The notes under the pieces: generated by a model
Databases searched by the model: none
What the model saw: the letters and a program-made list of their open reading frames with translations, nothing else
Told to the model about the DNA's origin: nothing
Translations under genes and position numbers: made by a program
Origin: a virus
DNA: 38,703 nucleotides
IMG/VR virus record: IMGVR_UViG_3300030110_003257
Span: 1 to 38,703 of that record
Strand: one strand, 5' to 3'
Part shown: one piece after another, positions 13,253-20,067 of the stretch
Layout of the letters: each line of letters begins with the position of its first letter
Numbering within the stretch: position 1 is the first letter of the stretch

Positions 13253-13691
13253 TGTTTAGTTCCCCTTGCGGCACGAAGTAGGCCGGGCGCCCACCTACTG
13301 GATCGCGCCACCATTTGTCCTGTTTGCCTTCCGCGCCAAGGATATTGCCGCGCACCTCGTATCGGCCATTTGACCCCGTCAGTAGCCAAAACACCCGGTC
13401 ATCAGGGTCATCAGGGTGTAAGATCAAACGATTGTCCGCGCCGGCAGTTGTGCGAACGTCACAGTCACCAACGTCTGGGCCGCGAATAACGCCTGTACCG
13501 CCAACGTAAACGTCCAGGTGCTTAGCCAGAGCCATTTCGCCCAACGCGCCTTCAATATCCATTTGCCAGCCGTTGTTTGCAGAAGCGCCATAGCGATGCT
13601 TGCGACCAGCCTTAAGATTCTGAACGTGGCGCATCACGCCAAGCATAGCGCCTTGCAATATTTCTGAGTATGACAACCTAACTTCTGTCAT
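13245..13691 (-). CDS. Phage protein with possible PD-(D/E)XK-like nuclease core
   Basis: A 148-residue protein with EGALGEMALAKHL (residues 47-59), GDCDVRTTAGADNRLI (about 75-90) and DPDDRVFWLLTGSNGRYEVR (about 95-115), ending in PAYFVPQGEL. An acidic residue followed later by D-x-(R/K) and a Thr, with alternating strands, resembles the cores of small PD-(D/E)XK enzymes, but the full motif is incomplete. Similar phage proteins are common and uncharacterised. It overlaps the DUF1376 gene start by eight bases and begins right after the TAG of its neighbour. Confidence 0.45.
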   Translation of the reverse strand: MTEVRLSYSEILQGAMLGVMRHVQNLKAGRKHRYGASANNGWQMDIEGALGEMALAKHLDVYVGGTGVIRGPDVGDCDVRTTAGADNRLILHPDDPDDRVFWLLTGSNGRYEVRGNILGAEGKQDKWWRDPVGGRPAYFVPQGELNNG

Positions 13692-13853
13692 CTAACAATG
13701 CTCATCGTCGGCCTCTCCCGTTCCCCGGCACTCATCGCACTCGACCTCGCGTTCCTCCCAGAACGGCTCGCGAAACCGGGCATAGTTGAGCGACATCAAC
13801 GCCATTACTTCTGTGATCACCACGCCGTCACCGTTGCATTCGGGGCAGATCAT
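13692..13853 (-). CDS. 53-residue zinc-finger protein (DnaJ-type CxxCxGxG)
   Basis: Two CxxCxGxG-like knuckles are visible: CPECNGDG near the start and CDECRGTG near the end, matching the zinc-binding repeats of DnaJ's central domain. They would bind one zinc ion and hold a short hydrophobic and acidic segment (EVMALMSLNYARFREPFWEE). ATG 13853 overlaps the stop of the upstream zinc protein (ATGA). A longer in-frame start at 13904 is less likely. Role unknown; such miniproteins may modulate host or phage protein complexes. Confidence 0.7.
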   Translation of the reverse strand: MICPECNGDGVVITEVMALMSLNYARFREPFWEEREVECDECRGTGEADDEHC

Positions 13854-14047
13854 GCCCGCGCCGCCTGGTATTCCATTTCCGCCAGCCGGGCGCACCGTGG
13901 ACAAGCATCGGCGCCGCCCAGGACGACAGTTTCTTGCACGTAGTAGTTCTCAACCACGCCACGGCTTTGCATAGATCGCGTAGATTCCACGGTTCTTGTA
14001 TGGATAGGCCGCACGATTTCACCCCTGCCCTTGCAAATGTGACACAC
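13850..14047 (-). CDS. 65-residue second zinc-finger protein
   Basis: Starts with GTG 14047: MCHICKGRGEIVRPIHTRTV, with a CxxCxGxG knuckle at the very N-terminus and a second CPRC pair in ADACPRCARLAEME. Start and upstream stop overlap (TAGTG), and AGAGG lies at good spacing. Its pairing with the neighbouring zinc miniprotein and DUF1064 gene suggests one translational unit. No function recognised. Confidence 0.65.
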   Translation of the reverse strand: MCHICKGRGEIVRPIHTRTVESTRSMQSRGVVENYYVQETVVLGGADACPRCARLAEMEYQAARA

Positions 14048-14367
14048 TAGAGAACCTCTTGGATCTTGACGCCAGGGTACAGGGCTTCGACCAACTTTTT
14101 TTTGAGCCGATACACGGGTGTTTTCATACCCTTGACGTCTTCAACAACGGACCCGTTGGCGTTGAAATAACGAAAGTCAGCCTTGTAAGTGCAGATCTTG
14201 TGGCCGTTCACCACGCAATCATATTTTGGCTGAAGTTCCAGGCGCGAAATTTCGCCAGCACGTTCCAGCAAGACAAGTTCCATGTACCGTGCGGCCTCGC
14301 GCTTGCTATCAAACGTGATGCCATCGACTTCCGTTTTGACGGCCCTGTATTTGTTTTTAAACACCAT
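14047..14367 (-). CDS. DUF1064 protein, PD-(D/E)XK endonuclease-like
   Basis: A 106-residue protein with the DUF1064 pattern: KNKYRAVKTEVDGITFDSKR, EAARYMELVLLERAGEISRL, then YDCVVNG, YKADFRYF, VVEDVKGMKTP and YRLKKKLVEALY. The D-F-x-Y...E-D-V-K-G block gives the Asp/Glu-x-Lys metal-binding core of this nuclease group, which includes Rap-type Holliday-junction resolvase relatives. A junction- or replication-cleanup role is likely, not proven. ATG 14367 starts at the domain; the longer frame from 14442 would lie over the repressor gene. Confidence 0.85.
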   Translation of the reverse strand: MVFKNKYRAVKTEVDGITFDSKREAARYMELVLLERAGEISRLELQPKYDCVVNGHKICTYKADFRYFNANGSVVEDVKGMKTPVYRLKKKLVEALYPGVKIQEVL

Positions 14368-14548
14368 CTTGATCCGCCGGCATGTGACCCTGCAAGTCCA
14401 CCACGTTGCCCTTCTCCGCGCTAAATTGGGCATCCAGGGCACGTTCTATGATCATGGTCATGGTCATACCCCGGCGCTCCGACTCTTCCCGCAAGGTATC
14501 CATCAGGTCGGCCCGCAATCGGATATAGAAAGGGGTCTTGGTTTTCAT
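14357..14548 (-). CDS. Arc-like ribbon-helix-helix repressor
   Basis: A 63-residue protein: MKTKTPFYIRLRADLMDTLR, then EESERRGMTMTMIIERALDA. The short strand (PFYIRL) and two helices are the Arc/MetJ RHH fold, which binds DNA as a dimer through the paired strands. The C-terminal tail is acidic and loose. The gene starts 24 bases from the -35 box of a strong divergent promoter, and palindromes lie inside that promoter, so it probably represses the rightward early operon and may control itself. ATG 14548 has no good ribosome site; TTG 14554 is an alternative. Confidence 0.8.
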   Translation of the reverse strand: MKTKTPFYIRLRADLMDTLREESERRGMTMTMIIERALDAQFSAEKGNVVDLQGHMPADQDGV

Positions 14549-14572
14549 CGTCAAACTTTTTTTATTTAAAAC

Positions 14573-14601
14573 TTGACACTCTTATAACATATAAGTATAT
14601 A
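14573..14601 (+). promoter_or_regulatory. Near-consensus sigma70 promoter of the early rightward operon
   Basis: TTGACA (14573-14578), exactly 17 bases, then TATATA (14596-14601). A start near 14608 gives a leader of about 60 bases before the first gene (14667). It is the strongest promoter-like sequence in the window and faces away from the RHH gene. Two palindromes overlap it. Confidence 0.8.
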
Positions 14602-14609
14602 CCCGTATA
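14581..14609. promoter_or_regulatory. Candidate RHH operator palindromes
   Basis: CTTATA-ACA-TATAAG (14581-14595) fills the spacer between the -35 and -10 boxes. TATAC-CC-GTATA (14598-14609) overlaps the -10 box and start point. Protein bound to either would block RNA polymerase. Arc-type repressors bind short half-sites of this size, so the divergently transcribed RHH protein is the natural candidate ligand. Confidence 0.55.
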
Positions 14610-14666
14610 GTCATTGCGTTTTGATAACATTGGGTTGTCAGAACATTTACAGAGAGGAATAGGAAA

Positions 14667-15104
14667 TTGACAAACGCAATTACGATTGAGCAGACTTGGA
14701 AACTGAACCCAGGTAAAGATGATTGGAATCATCTTGGTTATAAAACGATCACCGTCCACACGATATATTTGTCGCGAGTGCGGGTGCGGCCAGATTACAT
14801 GGCTGACAATCGGCGTATGCGGTGGGCAACTGTCATCAAAATTCTCTTTAATTTAGGCAGAGAGGAATACCACTGGAAAGGTAAATCTTTGGCAGAGCGG
14901 TGGGAAATTATTAGCGGCATAGAAAAACGCTGGTTTCCGCAAGTATGGCCCCGTCCGAAAATTCATGTTTACGAATATGCGGGCATTGCAACGTGCGATG
15001 GTGAATTGGACACGTTTTTTGATTGGGATGATTTCCAAGAACTGCTGGCATACGACGTGTATTCGTTAGTGAAGTCCAAGACCACCAAGAAAAAAGCAGC
15101 GTAG
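14667..15104 (+). CDS. 145-residue hypothetical protein, first gene of early operon
   Basis: Starts with TTG after AGGAATAGGAAA. The protein is rich in Trp and basic residues (KLNPGKDDWNHLGY, RVRVRPDYMADNRRMRWATV) and ends with a Lys tail (KTTKKKAA). No family is recognised. As the first product of the strong early promoter it is a candidate host-takeover or regulatory factor by position only. The next gene follows after about 12 bases. Confidence 0.6.
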   Translation: MTNAITIEQTWKLNPGKDDWNHLGYKTITVHTIYLSRVRVRPDYMADNRRMRWATVIKILFNLGREEYHWKGKSLAERWEIISGIEKRWFPQVWPRPKIHVYEYAGIATCDGELDTFFDWDDFQELLAYDVYSLVKSKTTKKKAA

Positions 15105-15116
15105 GGGAGAAGGGTG

Positions 15117-15335
15117 ATGCGATTTTACCAAGTGCAAGATATAGCCCAACAAGAGGGCGTTCACGAATCGGCAGAGTGGTTTACGACACGCCGCGAAGCG
15201 GAGAAACGGGCGCGGGAAATAGACCGTGAAGATGGCACGGCTTTTGTGAGGACATTCGACATTCCAACAACAAAGAAAGCGTTGCTGGCGTGGCTCAATC
15301 ATTACGGCAATCCAACAGGCATGGGTTTTAATTAA
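15117..15335 (+). CDS. 72-residue hypothetical protein
   Basis: MRFYQVQDIAQQEGVHESAE, then WFTTRREAEKRAREIDREDG with a charged helix, ending WLNHYGNPTGMGFN. ATG 15117 follows GGGGAG at good distance. The pattern strand-helix-strand is common in small phage proteins. Function unknown. Confidence 0.6.
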   Translation: MRFYQVQDIAQQEGVHESAEWFTTRREAEKRAREIDREDGTAFVRTFDIPTTKKALLAWLNHYGNPTGMGFN

Positions 15336-15345
15336 GGGGGGAATG

Positions 15346-16194
15346 ATGACAGAAGAACTAAAAGGCTCAACGACGCTTGCCGATGGCGGCGTCTATGAGT
15401 ACGGCGGCGGTACGGATGACCCGATGGTATTGTACTTTCGGGTGTCCACTGCGAAGCAGGGCGCCGACGGCCTGGGTATCGATGCACAAAAACAGATGTG
15501 CATCAACTACCTCAATGGCGGCAAATGGAAAGTCATAGGCGAATTTATTGAGGTGGAATCCGGCGGCAAATCGGAGAAGGAAAGGAAGCAACTGGATGCC
15601 GCGCTGGCGCTATGTCAAAAGCACGGCGCCACGCTCCTGGTGGCGAAGCTGGACAGGCTAAGCCGCTCAGTGGCGTTCGTGTCCAGGCTCATGGAATCGG
15701 GCATCAAGTTCGTATGCGCCGACCAGCCCCACGTATCTGACCTCACCATCCACATCATCGTGGCCATGGCTCAATATGAGCGTGAGCAAATCAGTGATCG
15801 GGTCAAAAAAACCCGCGCCGAAATGAAGCGCATCATCGCGGAAGACGGGTTCTATGCCACCAAGTCGTCTAATCGCCAGAAGAAACTTACCAAGCTAGGA
15901 TCCGACAATTGGGATCAGGTCCAGAAGGAAGGGCAAAAGGTCAAGCAGACCAGGGCCGACGCCTATGCGCTCAGCGTATGGCCTGAAATCGTGCAGTGCC
16001 GCCAGCTTGGTATGACTACCATGCGGCTAATCGCGAAAGAACTGACCAGGCGTGGCGTTCAGACCCGCGCACGGCAGCGACAGATCGACAAGGACAAGGC
16101 CGTGTTTGGCAAGCCCGGGTATGGGGAGGGGGAATGGCACTGGCACCCGCAACAGGTGAAAGCCATCATTGATCGTGTCGAAGGTGATAAATAG
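15346..16194 (+). CDS. Serine recombinase (resolvase/invertase family)
   Basis: A protein of 282 residues (283 if the preceding ATG at 15343 is used). The catalytic domain opens with VLYFRVSTAKQGADGLGIDA, where the Ser after R-V is the nucleophile, and continues with the KLDRLSRSV motif and the MAQYEREQISDRVK helix that leads to the DNA-binding half. The C-terminal part holds an HTH-like segment (MTTMRLIAKELTRRGVQTRA) before WHPQQVKAIIDRV. It is longer than classic resolvases (about 190) and shorter than large serine integrases. No tyrosine integrase is present, so it may integrate the phage, resolve dimers or invert DNA. No attachment site was recognised. Confidence 0.88.
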   Translation: MTEELKGSTTLADGGVYEYGGGTDDPMVLYFRVSTAKQGADGLGIDAQKQMCINYLNGGKWKVIGEFIEVESGGKSEKERKQLDAALALCQKHGATLLVAKLDRLSRSVAFVSRLMESGIKFVCADQPHVSDLTIHIIVAMAQYEREQISDRVKKTRAEMKRIIAEDGFYATKSSNRQKKLTKLGSDNWDQVQKEGQKVKQTRADAYALSVWPEIVQCRQLGMTTMRLIAKELTRRGVQTRARQRQIDKDKAVFGKPGYGEGEWHWHPQQVKAIIDRVEGDK

Positions 16195-16220
16195 TTGACA
16201 TTTAAAATTGTTGATATAAA
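16195..16220 (+). promoter_or_regulatory. Weak promoter candidate after the recombinase
   Basis: TTGACA at 16195-16200, followed after only 14 bases by TATAAA (16215-16220). The spacing is too short for a good sigma70 promoter. The AT-rich gap of 68 bases before the next gene makes local control possible. Confidence 0.25.
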
Positions 16221-16262
16221 TCACCAAAAAAACTTGATAGAAACGTAGTAGAGCAGTTACAG

Positions 16263-16604
16263 ATGGGAACTAAATTTAACAAAAGGCTTGAGCAGTATGA
16301 CCAAAACCATCCGAAATCACGGCGTGAATTACGTTCTGTTGTGCGGAAACTTGGCGATGGTCATGCGCGATTGCTTGTCCCAATGCTGCACCCCGATCAC
16401 ATTCGGTTTGCGGCCATTGTCTTTGAAGACCTTGCCAAAATATTCGATGAAATTGCTGGCAAGCGTACTACCAACATCCAAAAAGTGCTAACCGCGAAGG
16501 CTGTTTTGAAGAAAGCAAACGATGACCTGGAGAACTATGCCCGTGACGATATGTCGTATGTGTACGGTCTAAGGTCGTTATTCCATGACAGACGCGAAAC
16601 CTAA
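16263..16604 (+). CDS. 113-residue hypothetical protein
   Basis: MGTKFNKRLEQYDQNHPKSR opens a basic helical protein that contains VVRKLGDGHARLLVPMLHPD and LTAKAVLKKANDDLENYARD. No recognised family. It follows a 68-base gap after the recombinase and has only a weak ribosome site, so its expression may differ from its neighbours. Confidence 0.55.
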   Translation: MGTKFNKRLEQYDQNHPKSRRELRSVVRKLGDGHARLLVPMLHPDHIRFAAIVFEDLAKIFDEIAGKRTTNIQKVLTAKAVLKKANDDLENYARDDMSYVYGLRSLFHDRRET

Positions 16605-16628
16605 TTAGATTGGCAGAGGAGAAGAACT

Positions 16629-16784
16629 ATGTATCAACCAAGGCCGCATAATATGTACTCTGATAAGAGTAGACTTTTCATCAACACTTTGAAAATGCTG
16701 GGCGGTGTCACGTTATTCGCGGCACTAATGGTAGGCGTTTATGCCTGGACGATTATGGGCGCCGCGATGTTGGGGGTTCTGTAA
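16629..16784 (+). CDS. 51-residue single-pass membrane protein
   Basis: ATG 16629 lies behind GAGGAG at ideal spacing. The product begins MYQPRPHNMYSDKSRLFINT and then has one long hydrophobic helix (about residues 23-51, LGGVTLFAALMVGVYAWTIM) reaching the C-terminus. The basic N-terminus suggests it stays in the cytoplasm. The stop shares bases with the next ATG (TAATG). A lysis-timing or host-membrane role is conceivable, but unsupported. Confidence 0.65.
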   Translation: MYQPRPHNMYSDKSRLFINTLKMLGGVTLFAALMVGVYAWTIMGAAMLGVL

Positions 16785-16993
16785 TGAACCTCTTCCAATA
16801 CGCGGACTATACCGCATTGCAGGGGGATTTGAAAGTGGCTCAATCCCGCTGCCAAACACGTCGCATCAATCACATCCACAACGAACTGAAGGCCGTGGTC
16901 ACGGACATCCTGCGGGATGAAACGGGGGTAACGGTTCCCGTCAAGAACCAAGTGGGTTCGGCCTACGCCAGCGACATGGGGGGCACTAAATAA
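16784..16993 (+). CDS. 69-residue hypothetical protein
   Basis: MNLFQYADYTALQGDLKVAQ followed by SRCQTRRINHIHNELKAVVT, helical and amphipathic. It overlaps the membrane protein stop (TAATG), has a G-rich ribosome site and is directly upstream of the exonuclease. No family recognised; possibly a small partner of the recombination proteins. Confidence 0.55.
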   Translation: MNLFQYADYTALQGDLKVAQSRCQTRRINHIHNELKAVVTDILRDETGVTVPVKNQVGSAYASDMGGTK

Positions 16994-16994
16994 A

Positions 16995-17942
16995 ATGGTA
17001 GGCAAACTGACATCAAACGTCATGTGTAGCTGTAGTATCTTGCCCTATGTCATGGGCTTATCGCCGTATAAAACCCGCAACGAACAGCTACTGGAAATGT
17101 GGGCACACAAGGAAGGCAAGGGCAAAGAGTGGGAAGGCAATGAAAGCACACACTTTGGCAATGTCCTTGAGCCAACAGTCCTCACGGAAGGGTGCAACCG
17201 CCTGGGCCTCGTTCCCGAACTTAATATAACCGAACCTGTGGTGCATCCAACACTGCCGCTGGCGGGTAGCCTAGATGGCAGGGCCGATGGCAAGAGTATG
17301 ACCATACATCATGACCCGTCGAAGGGTATCTATGTAGTGGGCAATAGCCGCATTGTGTTGGATGGCATCGGCGTTCTTGAGAGCAAGGTGACGCGGAGCC
17401 GGGCAGAAGACTTCCCACCCATGTGGCGCGGCCCTGTCCAGGTGCAGGGTCAGATGATGTGCGGCGGCTATAAGTGGGCGGCACTGATCATCTTATACGG
17501 CGGCGTGGAAATGCGGATCTTCCTGTTTACCCTTCATGCCGGCACAGAGAAATCCATCAGTGAAGCATGCTTGGATTTGGATAGACGGCTAAACGCCGAC
17601 GAAATCGAATACTACGATCTTGCCGATGCGGCCGATGCCGCACTTGTTTACTCGCTTGGCGACAAGGAAGAACCTATCGATCTGCCAGCCGGGTTTGACA
17701 TTCTCTGCGAAGAATACTTGTTGCTGAAAGAAAAGATTAAAGAAGGCGGCGAGGCACTTGGAGTGCTAACCGCTGAAATCCAACGGAAGATGGGCAACCA
17801 CACATCCGGCCTGGCCGGAAACTATCGTGTCTCTTGGCCTGTCAAAAAATATCGTGAGCAACCTGAGAAGATCGTACCGGCTAAGCCGGCGCATCAGGCG
17901 CGTCAAAAAACCATTAATGTAAAGGAAATGAAAAATGGGTGA
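16995..17942 (+). CDS. YqaJ-type viral recombinase (5'-3' exonuclease)
   Basis: A 315-residue member of the YqaJ/lambda-exonuclease fold. The N-terminus shows LPYVMGLSPYKTRNEQLLEM (the G-x-S-P-Y/W-K-T entry), ESTHFGNVLEPTVLTEGCNR (Glu in the active site), then GVLESKVTRSRAEDFPPMWR (Glu-x-Lys metal-binding core) and VQVQGQMMCGGYKWAALIIL. Such enzymes chew one DNA strand so that RecT-type annealases can act. It overlaps the RecT gene by eight bases, the classic exonuclease-annealase pair. Confidence 0.88.
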   Translation: MVGKLTSNVMCSCSILPYVMGLSPYKTRNEQLLEMWAHKEGKGKEWEGNESTHFGNVLEPTVLTEGCNRLGLVPELNITEPVVHPTLPLAGSLDGRADGKSMTIHHDPSKGIYVVGNSRIVLDGIGVLESKVTRSRAEDFPPMWRGPVQVQGQMMCGGYKWAALIILYGGVEMRIFLFTLHAGTEKSISEACLDLDRRLNADEIEYYDLADAADAALVYSLGDKEEPIDLPAGFDILCEEYLLLKEKIKEGGEALGVLTAEIQRKMGNHTSGLAGNYRVSWPVKKYREQPEKIVPAKPAHQARQKTINVKEMKNG

Positions 17943-18942
17943 AGTAGCTATTAAACAGAGCGGGATCCTGACGCCACGGAATATGGGCGAGGCCATGCAA
18001 TTTGCGGAAACAATGGCGGCGTCTGCGTTCTGTCCGAAAGCGTTCCAGGGTAGGCCGGCAGATATTGTGGTCGCCGTCCAGTGGGCAAGTGAAGTTGGGC
18101 TGGCGCCACTAGCTGCGATGCAGAACATGGCCGTGATAAATGGGAAGCCAAGCCTGTATGGTGACGGCATGATGGCGCTGATTACCGGCCATCCAGAATA
18201 CGTCAGCCATAAGGAATGGCGAGAAGGTGACGAAGCCTTTTGCACGATTGTTCGTATGCGGTTTGGCGAGAAAATTGAAACCACAAGATCTTTTTCTTTA
18301 GCCGACGCCAAACAAGCGGGGTTGACAGGCAAGGGACCGTGGCGGTCCTACCCCAAGCGCATGTTGCAGATGCGGGCGCGTGGGTTTGCGGCCAGGGATA
18401 GCTTCCCCGACGCACTCAGCGGCGTGATTATCAAGGAAGAGGCCATGGATTATCCGACAAAGCCGGATCAACCCAAAGATATTACCGATCAGGTGGTGGT
18501 TGCACCGTCAAACCCGATGGACGCGACGTTTGGGGGGGATGTTCCAGAAAGTGACCCGCCAGAATTGCCTGAGAGCAACGCTGTGGATGTTTCTGATGCT
18601 GGTGTCCCAGAAAATGCGGATGTTGCTGAGAGCGCAACAGAGGACAACACAGACGAAGGCGACGAACGCGCCTGGGAAATGAACCATGAAGACGGCATTA
18701 AGGAGTTTTCAACAGCCGATAAATGGAAGACGGCCATGTGGAAGGTATGGAAGGACATTGAAGCCGACAAGGACATGAGTTTTGAAGACCGGCGCCATGA
18801 AATCGCGGAACACAAGAAAGATCACGACGATACGATTGATCGGCTCAAAGCGGAACACCCCGACAAGGCGGAAGCGTTCGGCAATGATTACAAAAAGATC
18901 CTACGGCGCTTGTCCGCCAAGGCAAAGGAAGCACAGAAATGA
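17935..18942 (+). CDS. recT: RecT-family single-strand annealing protein
   Basis: A 335-residue protein whose first 170 or so residues show the RecT pattern: MGEAMQFAETMAASAFCPKA, GRPADIVVAVQWASEVGLAP, LAAMQNMAVINGKPSLYGDG and RSYPKRMLQMRARGFAARDS. It anneals the single strands made by the adjacent exonuclease and supports phage recombination. An acidic Pro/Glu/Asp-rich linker (about 190-245) joins a helical C-terminal extension ending AKAKEAQK. The ATG has AAAGGA upstream and overlaps the exonuclease stop. Confidence 0.9.
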   Translation: MGEVAIKQSGILTPRNMGEAMQFAETMAASAFCPKAFQGRPADIVVAVQWASEVGLAPLAAMQNMAVINGKPSLYGDGMMALITGHPEYVSHKEWREGDEAFCTIVRMRFGEKIETTRSFSLADAKQAGLTGKGPWRSYPKRMLQMRARGFAARDSFPDALSGVIIKEEAMDYPTKPDQPKDITDQVVVAPSNPMDATFGGDVPESDPPELPESNAVDVSDAGVPENADVAESATEDNTDEGDERAWEMNHEDGIKEFSTADKWKTAMWKVWKDIEADKDMSFEDRRHEIAEHKKDHDDTIDRLKAEHPDKAEAFGNDYKKILRRLSAKAKEAQK

Positions 18943-19325
18943 GAGCGTCTTTAACACCGATGCAAATCAAGGTGTATGGTTTTATACGCCAGTACCGGGT
19001 TGAACATGGAACTGTTCCAACCAACCAAGAAATTGCCACGGGTGTGGAAACCACGTCGGCAAATGCTCATAGAATTATTAAAGGGCTAACCGCCCGTGGG
19101 TACATCATCCCAGGCCCGCCCAGGACATGGCGGTCGTACACCCTGGTCGAAGATCACGAAAACGTAAACCCGATGATGGGAGTACATTCTGCCGCCACCG
19201 ACTTCGTCCGCAAGCATCGCGCATTTATGGACGCCGTTGAGAGCGGGCAAGACACAGAAGATATGGGCCATGAGGTGCAGCAAGCACTCAAAAAATTAAC
19301 CGTCGAAGTGGGGGAGAACGTGTGA
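18939..19325 (+). CDS. LexA-like winged-helix DNA-binding protein
   Basis: A 128-residue protein. Residues 5-58 match the LexA DNA-binding winged helix: LTPMQIKVYGFIRQYRVEHG, TVPTNQEIATGVETTSANAH and RIIKGLTARGYI, with a wing-like segment RTWRSYTLVE. There is no Ser-Lys protease half, so it is not self-cleaving LexA. It overlaps the RecT stop (ATGA). It is the most likely early-to-late or lysogeny regulator on this strand. Confidence 0.8.
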   Translation: MRASLTPMQIKVYGFIRQYRVEHGTVPTNQEIATGVETTSANAHRIIKGLTARGYIIPGPPRTWRSYTLVEDHENVNPMMGVHSAATDFVRKHRAFMDAVESGQDTEDMGHEVQQALKKLTVEVGENV

Positions 19326-19555
19326 TGAATAATCGTCAATGTATTGAGCGGGAATTGCGAAACGCAAAGCGCGTGATCACAAACCCTGACAAGTTTTCAT
19401 CAAGCCTAATTAATACTGCATGGGCTGTGATTAAGTCTGCAAACCGGCAGAATATTTATTTACACCCACTGCCTTTTGTCTCAGCGTCGGACGCATATTC
19501 CTGTTCGCCGTCACAGCAATCAAGCACGGGTTGTTTGCATGAGGTGCAGACATAG
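19325..19555 (+). CDS. 76-residue hypothetical protein overlapping an opposite-strand gene
   Basis: Starts at ATG 19325 behind GGGGGAG at good spacing, overlapping the stop of the winged-helix gene. The product begins MNNRQCIERELRNAKRVITN and ends with a Ser/Cys-rich tail. Its last 100 bases lie over the well-supported zinc-ribbon gene on the other strand (19456-19626), so the end of the protein may be under conflicting constraint. No family recognised. Confidence 0.45.
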   Translation: MNNRQCIERELRNAKRVITNPDKFSSSLINTAWAVIKSANRQNIYLHPLPFVSASDAYSCSPSQQSSTGCLHEVQT

Positions 19556-19626
19556 TGCGACTTCACCTGTTCCAGGCGGGTTGACTGTCCACACCACGGG
19601 CAGTCGATCAGTCTGTCGGGGATCAT
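19456..19626 (-). CDS. 56-residue zinc-ribbon protein (CPWCG...CTSC type)
   Basis: A short gene starting at ATG 19626, directly after the lysozyme TAG. The product runs MIPDRLIDCPWCGQSTRLEQ, VKSHYVCTSCKQPVLDCCDG, then EQEYASDAETKGSGCK. Two CxxC knuckles, a (R/K)P(V)-x-D-C-C-D-G-E core and the T-R-L-E-x-V segment recur in zinc miniproteins of marine and alphaproteobacterial phages. Function unknown. It converges with the rightward early operon. Confidence 0.75.
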   Translation of the reverse strand: MIPDRLIDCPWCGQSTRLEQVKSHYVCTSCKQPVLDCCDGEQEYASDAETKGSGCK

Positions 19627-20067
19627 CTAGGATAAGAACAGGTTGCGCTCAGCCACACGCCGACGTACTAGCCCCGGCAATATGCGGCCGGCTGATCGCC
19701 GCCACTTGGGAAACTCATCTGCTGCGCCTTCGTAATCCAAACGTGAAATCTTCTGGCGAAGCGTACTGCGAAAAAAGTTTCCGCTGCCTATGTTGTAGCT
19801 AAGACTGCATAAACTTGAGAACTGGTTCTCAGTTAAAGGCGCTTTGACAACTCGCGCAATTGTACCCTCAACGTGTTGCACCTCGCGTCGGAGCAAAGCT
19901 TCGCCTTCGACTTCATCAATGTCAGCGTGATCAGGGGTGACACGATCGCCATTAAGATCATATGTAGAACCCCAACCGATTGTCCATCGGGCGCCGCAAT
20001 GGTAGACGCTGGATCGCCAGCCTTCAAAGCTTTTGATAATCCCCAGACCGGCCGCATTTATTCTCAT
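19627..20067 (-). CDS. Endolysin, T4/P22-type lysozyme (GH24)
   Basis: A 146-residue muramidase that cuts the glycan strands of peptidoglycan at the end of infection. The catalytic entry is GIIKSFEGWRSSVYHCGARW, with Glu15 as the acid, and TIGWGS follows. Where most family members have Asp nine residues after the Glu, this protein has Cys24 (a Cys is also known there), with Thr29 nearby. ENQFSSLCSLSYNIGSGNFF is the second family landmark. No signal anchor is evident, so export relies on the holin. ATG 20067 overlaps the holin stop (ATGA). Confidence 0.9.
   Translation of the reverse strand: MRINAAGLGIIKSFEGWRSSVYHCGARWTIGWGSTYDLNGDRVTPDHADIDEVEGEALLRREVQHVEGTIARVVKAPLTENQFSSLCSLSYNIGSGNFFRSTLRQKISRLDYEGAADEFPKWRRSAGRILPGLVRRRVAERNLFLS

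Noticed and set aside
16195-16220. Strong promoter downstream of the recombinase
   Set aside because: The -35 box is perfect, but the spacer to TATAAA is only 14 bases; kept only as a weak candidate.
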